A stretch of DNA of 64,000 nucleotides. It comes from Mesaphorura yosii (Eukaryota > Arthropoda > Collembola > Poduromorpha > Tullbergiidae). Under the pieces are notes generated by a model, which had not been told where the DNA came from, made no database searches, and saw only the letters and a list, made by a program, of their open reading frames with translations. The stretch is from positions 1 through 64,000 of the forward strand of contig WIXG01000021.1 of the NCBI GenBank assembly GCA_009869945.1, given 5' to 3'. Position numbers and translations under genes: made by a program. Each line of letters starts with the position of its first letter. The first letter of the stretch is position 1. Of this stretch, positions 59,301-64,000 are shown in pieces.

Positions 59301-62300
59301 CGAAATGAGAAATTTTACGGTATAAAATGCTAAATGCAAAATGCTCTAAATTGCATGCACCCTGCCTCCTTCCTGCTCGGCTATTGTTCGTTGTGAATAG
59401 ATGAAAAGTATCCCACTGCGTTGCGCTGCGTCACGTTCTCGGATACATCAGCAGCTTTGTTGCGCGGTGACGCGAAACGTGAAACAGATCGATCAATTAA
59501 GGTAATCAACGCAGTACGTACATGCTCGCTTTCTCTTCCTATTCTCTGCCCATGCCAATCCAATTCCAAATTCCAGATACCGCTAGCTACAGCCACTGAA
59601 TAAGAAAATCACTGTGGCTTTTCTTTAATTGGAAATGTAGCAAAAGAATTTACAGTTTTAGTTTAATTTTAATTTTCGCCTCAATCCGTCGATATTTTTC
59701 TGATGTCGCGCGGTTAAAAATGCTGTGGAGCAATAAATATATTCCGCCATTAAAGACAGATGCTGGTTCTGCTGTTTCTTCATGCTAGCAATCGATTTGA
59801 TAATCACGCTGCGATGAAGACCGCAGTTCAAGTAAAGTATAAAGAATTATTTCAATATTGAGTGTTTAATGTGTGCTTTTCGAATTTCGAGTAGTGATTT
59901 GGTTTTAGTAGCCTAGCAATCGGCAGTCAGTCGATAGTCCAGCGAGCGATGAGGGCTGTTGCTATTTTGTATTTTCCACTTTAAAGACGAAAGACAAGAC
60001 ATGAAAGAAGGCTCGGTTTCACCTCTGATCGAAGATCTATCTTGTCCTCTTAATATAATTCATCGAGTAAACACATTTCCACTCTAAATTCTGAAAAGTG
60101 TCATGCACGTCCATGCAACGCTACGTCGACGTCGTCGTTTGTGGACAGGACAGGACACAAAAATTCAATGCATTGATAATGGGCTCGTGTCGTACTCGGG
60201 CACAAGAATTCTCAGAAACGTCGATCAGCAAGTATTGGCAGTCTACTTCACAAAGATCGATGATTTTACCCACTGTGACAGAACTGTAAATTAATTTATT
60301 TTTGATTCTTCTCTTCATCAGCAACAAATTGACACCATGTACGGCTTCATTTCGAATGTGAACTCATTTCTCTTGAAGTCTGTGTGGTCTTGGTGCTGTC
60401 GCAAATGAACTTTCGAAAGAAATGCAGAGAAAAGGCAGACTGCAAATTAACAGAAGCCCCAAAATTCTTCAATGCGGGAGCGGGCGGAAATTATTTCACC
60501 ACTTTCTCCAACTCCAACAAAGAATCAATGGAATTGCAACGCATTACATAGAACTTTGCTTCCCGGGCCTCGCCACGTTTCTGTCCCAGAATTTCATTCG
60601 ATTTACAATTTATTTTAACCGCACTACACCGCCGAAAAATTGAATCGAATCGCTATCGCTCCTTCGGCTACCCGAAATCTGTCCTACAACCAACATTTTG
60701 GCCATCGCGTATTTCAGCTTCGGCTCGGCCCGGCGCGGTATTTCGAATTTCGAGTTTGCCGTTCTCGTCCTCGTCTCGAGAACGGTTCGGAAAAGACTAG
60801 TTCTCAAACTAATTAGACTAGATGGAACTTTTCCCAGGAGACAAAAGCTCAGAAAAGACTTTTTCACTCACAGACACGCTCGAATTGGAGTTTTCTGCTG
60901 CTACTGGAGACTGGAGTTAGTGGGTCTTCCTTGCCTTGCCTGTGCTGCGTTGCGCCACGACTTCGACTTGGTCGCCATATGGTAGGACTTTTTCTCTTGT
61001 TTCCTTCCGCCGCTTCGGAGTTGAGTCAGGGTTGTTCTACTTCACTTCAGGTATGAAATACGGCGTACGGGGAAAGAATCTCCAAGCGCGCTCAGAACCG
61101 AGATTCGTCTCCAGTTAATCTTAATCTCGCTCTTTTTCCCATAACGTATTATTTTTTACCTTTTTTTACATTCTTCCCGTCCCAGGCTTACTTAGACTGC
61201 TGGAATCCGCCGATCCAGCGCAAGAGACTCAAAAAATGAAGTTTAGATTTATTTATTCAAACGATATTAGAATCCGAGCCGAAGGAAATTGTAATTCAGA
61301 TTTCATTGCTCAACTTTTACCGAAACCGAGATCAAAAACAAGTCTTGCTTGCCCGTGTCCTCCTCGTTCTCAGTCATCTTAAGAAAATATTGCATAATTC
61401 TTCCGACCGAAGCCTGAGCCTGATCAAGCGAATTCGAATTGATATTCGAATGCATTAAGCAAGTGAATTTAAGAAGAATTCGATTCGAACATTCGAACTC
61501 CGCCTCGCCTCAAATAAATCGATGTATGCAAATTTAATGGCTCGGCTCGGCGCTCAGAAATGGGGAAAGGGTAAGAAATTCACTAATCACTTTCCAACCA
61601 ACCCTATTGTAACTCAATCTTTCATCCACTAAATTCGCTATGGTATCTTTGTGAGGTTTATAATCCTAATGTGTTCCTTTCATCAGAATCAATTAACACG
61701 GCGGAGCATCAGCAAGACAAAAACGAAGATCAGCAAGGAGCAAACGAGTCAACACTCAATTCATGCGTTCAGCGACGACCCAGGAGCCAACAGCCAAGAT
61801 AAGCACAAAGACAAAGAAAAGACGATAAAAGGAACCAGGAAGTGGAGACAATAAGAAATTCACGAACTCAGGCACCGCCACTTGAAAGTTTAAAGCTTGC
61901 ATGCCTGCCTGCCTAAGCGCTGTCGCGACACCAAGCTCGCTGATGAATTCTTATTCCCATTCATCATCTCGTCGCATCTCCATAATAATAAGTTCGATCT
62001 CTTGTTTAGTGTACTTCAGTTCGTGCCGTGCCCGTACGTGCAGTGTCGAGTTTGGTTTAATAAACACTGGAGACAAAAATTCCGGGCTGGAGAAGAAAGG
62101 ACATGAATGAATATTCAAGACTAAGGAAAAAAGTGAAGGGGTGAGCCCAAAAGAATACGTAATGAGTCTTAAGACTTTGGAGTTTGCGTTCGTTGCGAGC
62201 GTGAGAAATGTCATTCTTCATTTACTCTGCTGGTGCTAATACGTTACACATTATTTAAAGTCTAGAAATTCAATTAACTTTTTTCTACCAATTAGTTTAT

Positions 62301-64000
62301 AGTTTTGGGGTGCGAAGAAGAATCTACGAAAGACAACGACAACGCAAAGCAAAGCAACAACGAACTTGGACTTTTCTGCAATCTCCAAGAGACTTTGATC
62401 ACATCTTCGTTTCCTTCATCTGTTCATCTGCTGCTGCTGGGGTTAACTCGCACTAATACTAATATTATATACTGATAAGGAACAATGAACAATTCACGAA
62501 GAACACATTTGTTTTCATTAAGAAAAGCGCGACAAGACAAAACAAGCCAGTTCATTCGCTGGGGGGTGTGAAGGAGATTCATGGACAAAAGAAAATCCAT
62601 TTGGATTAACTCGCTTGTTAGGAGTCTGTTTCTTTCTCGTACTCGCACTCGCAGTGGACAGGCGACAGATTCCATTAAAATAGTTAAGCCACTGTCTGCT
62701 TACTGTGCTTCTGCCTGCCCAATTCGGTAAGTGCCAAGAGATAAATGAACTGATGAACGTCGAACGTGGACCAAAGTGAAAGCTTCTCCTTCCCAGCTCG
62801 AACGCCAGATTGCCAGACGACCTCTCGCTGATGAACTTCTTCCAGACAATCGTAATTCCGGGAAAAACCTGTAACATTATCGCCAGTCGAAGCCGTCCAT
62901 TATATGCAAATGAAACATTCAACTGCTGTTCGAATCTGAAATTCTCGTCTCCGCTTATCGCCTCGCCTGGTTTAAGTTGATTGGATCTAAATGTAATTAT
63001 TGCTCATTCTCGTAGCCGTAGCGTGAATCAGGCTTCACGACCGATGCACTAAATTCGATAGAGCTAAATTGAAAGAAATTGAATGCCACCACCGCAATGT
63101 CTGCCTGCCGTGATGAATTACCGTCGTCGTCGTGTTTTAATTTGGTTGTCTCACAGTTCACTGTCACTGAGCTCGCCTGCGCTGCGTTACGTAATTTGTT
63201 GTAATCATGCAAATTGCAAATACAAAATGCTGAATGCTGCACTGCGTTTCCCTTAAGCTTAATTTGTCCAATGCAATTTATTTCCGGGTTTTACCGTTGT
63301 GTCCGGAACGGGAAAGCTACGATGTCAAAGTACGTATGAAACTTGTGACATAACGAGACGAATTTCATTTCCAGCAATTAACGCACCCGCATCTTCGTGC
63401 CGCATGCCAGTGCCAGCGAGACGATCGGTTGTGATCCGTTTATTGGATGAGCATTCAACTACCCGTTTTTATTACCTCCTTTCCGTGAATGATAATTCAT
63501 CATTAATTAAATTGCTTGTCATTGCTATACGCATACGCATGAATTACACGTGTACATCAATTTTCCAGTCGACGCGACGTCCTGGCCTCCACCTCCACTC
63601 GACGTGGTCCGAAGGTTTAACTAACTTGTACTTCGCGAATATTTTAGCTAAATACCAAAACACATTAACGACTTTCGCTACACAGCAGCACGACACAAGA
63701 CTCAGTTTCATTTTACTTACAACTAAACCGTAGGTGGCTAGTTTACATTTCTACTTCTAACTCATAATAAAATTCTCAGGACTCGAATTCGCCAGTTTCG
63801 CGTTCGTCGAAAACCAGACAAGATTCAGATGCTGCAGATAATATTTCGTGGTATCACAGTCCATTAGCCATTAGCATGGCTTAAATCACTACCCGTGCCG
63901 TAAATGAATAAATAAAATAACAAAATCTCGACTCGACGGTTTTTGTACTGCCACATAAATATTCTCGTCTAGAATTTCAATATCAAGTTTGACTACAACG
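56317..64000. other. Gene-poor region continuing to window end
   Basis: No supported coding exon. Short open frames (up to about 145 codons, for example 63299-63733) have no protein-family features. A GCT/GCC run at 58669-58693 and ACAAGAG repeats at 58592 are the main simple repeats. The style of sequence is the same as in 24.6-54.6 kb. Confidence 0.45.
58669..58693. repeat. (CTG)n/(CCG)n trinucleotide run
   Basis: Five CTG units followed by CCGCCG. In one frame it would encode Leu/Ala runs, but no gene context is present. Confidence 0.65.

Noticed and set aside
61470..61500. gattcgaacattcgaac resembles a tRNA T-loop (GGTTCGAATCC)
   Set aside because: No paired acceptor stem, D-arm or A-box at the right spacing.

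Overview
This is a window of animal nuclear DNA. The genes are split by GT-AG introns, most of them short; poly(A) signals are AATAAA; and many 5' regions carry TCAGT/CAGT initiator-like words typical of arthropods. I infer an arthropod, possibly a springtail or another early-branching hexapod, but the sequence alone does not fix the species. No bacterial genes, operons, CRISPR arrays, rRNA genes, convincing tRNA genes or intact transposase/reverse transcriptase frames were seen.

The left part (1 to about 24.9 kb) is gene-dense. In order it holds: the 3' end of an unknown gene (1-177); a small Cys-rich/Pro-rich PPxY protein (1378-1924); a secreted protein with two CAP domains (2993-4792); a single-CAP, GAPR-1/GLIPR2-like protein with an N-myristoylation-type start (6128-7615); some weak small exons (8.7-9.8 kb); a broken, truncated MFS sugar transporter (10326-11220); the disordered C-terminal part of an unidentified gene (11221-12021); an RNA polymerase I RPA34/PAF49-type subunit on the minus strand (12057-13478); V-ATPase subunit C (14090-15864); MTA phosphorylase on the minus strand (16564-17697); an AF9/ENL-type YEATS protein (17981-20591); and an unknown repetitive basic nuclear-type protein (23029-24603).

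From 24.6 to 54.6 kb I find no supportable gene. This desert is rich in repeated short words (GTGAAAGT, CTCGTGTC, GGCAGGCA, TTA runs) and probably consists of regulatory or intronic DNA. At 54.6-56.3 kb lie two tandem, decayed copies of an NRDP1/RNF41-like RING gene on the minus strand. From 56.3 to 64 kb the desert resumes.

Functionally the gene-rich block mixes housekeeping genes (Pol I transcription, vacuolar acidification, methionine salvage, transcription elongation) with extracellular or membrane-associated CAP proteins. Two convergent gene pairs overlap or abut at their 3' ends (12.0 kb and 16.4 kb). One divergent pair, MTAP and the YEATS gene, shares a promoter of about 50-150 bp. The most unusual items are the double-CAP protein, the possible dual-frame first exon of the Cys-rich protein, the four/five-unit repeat protein, the decayed RING pair, and the motif-rich desert with a perfect GTGAAAGT inverted repeat at 50341-50360.
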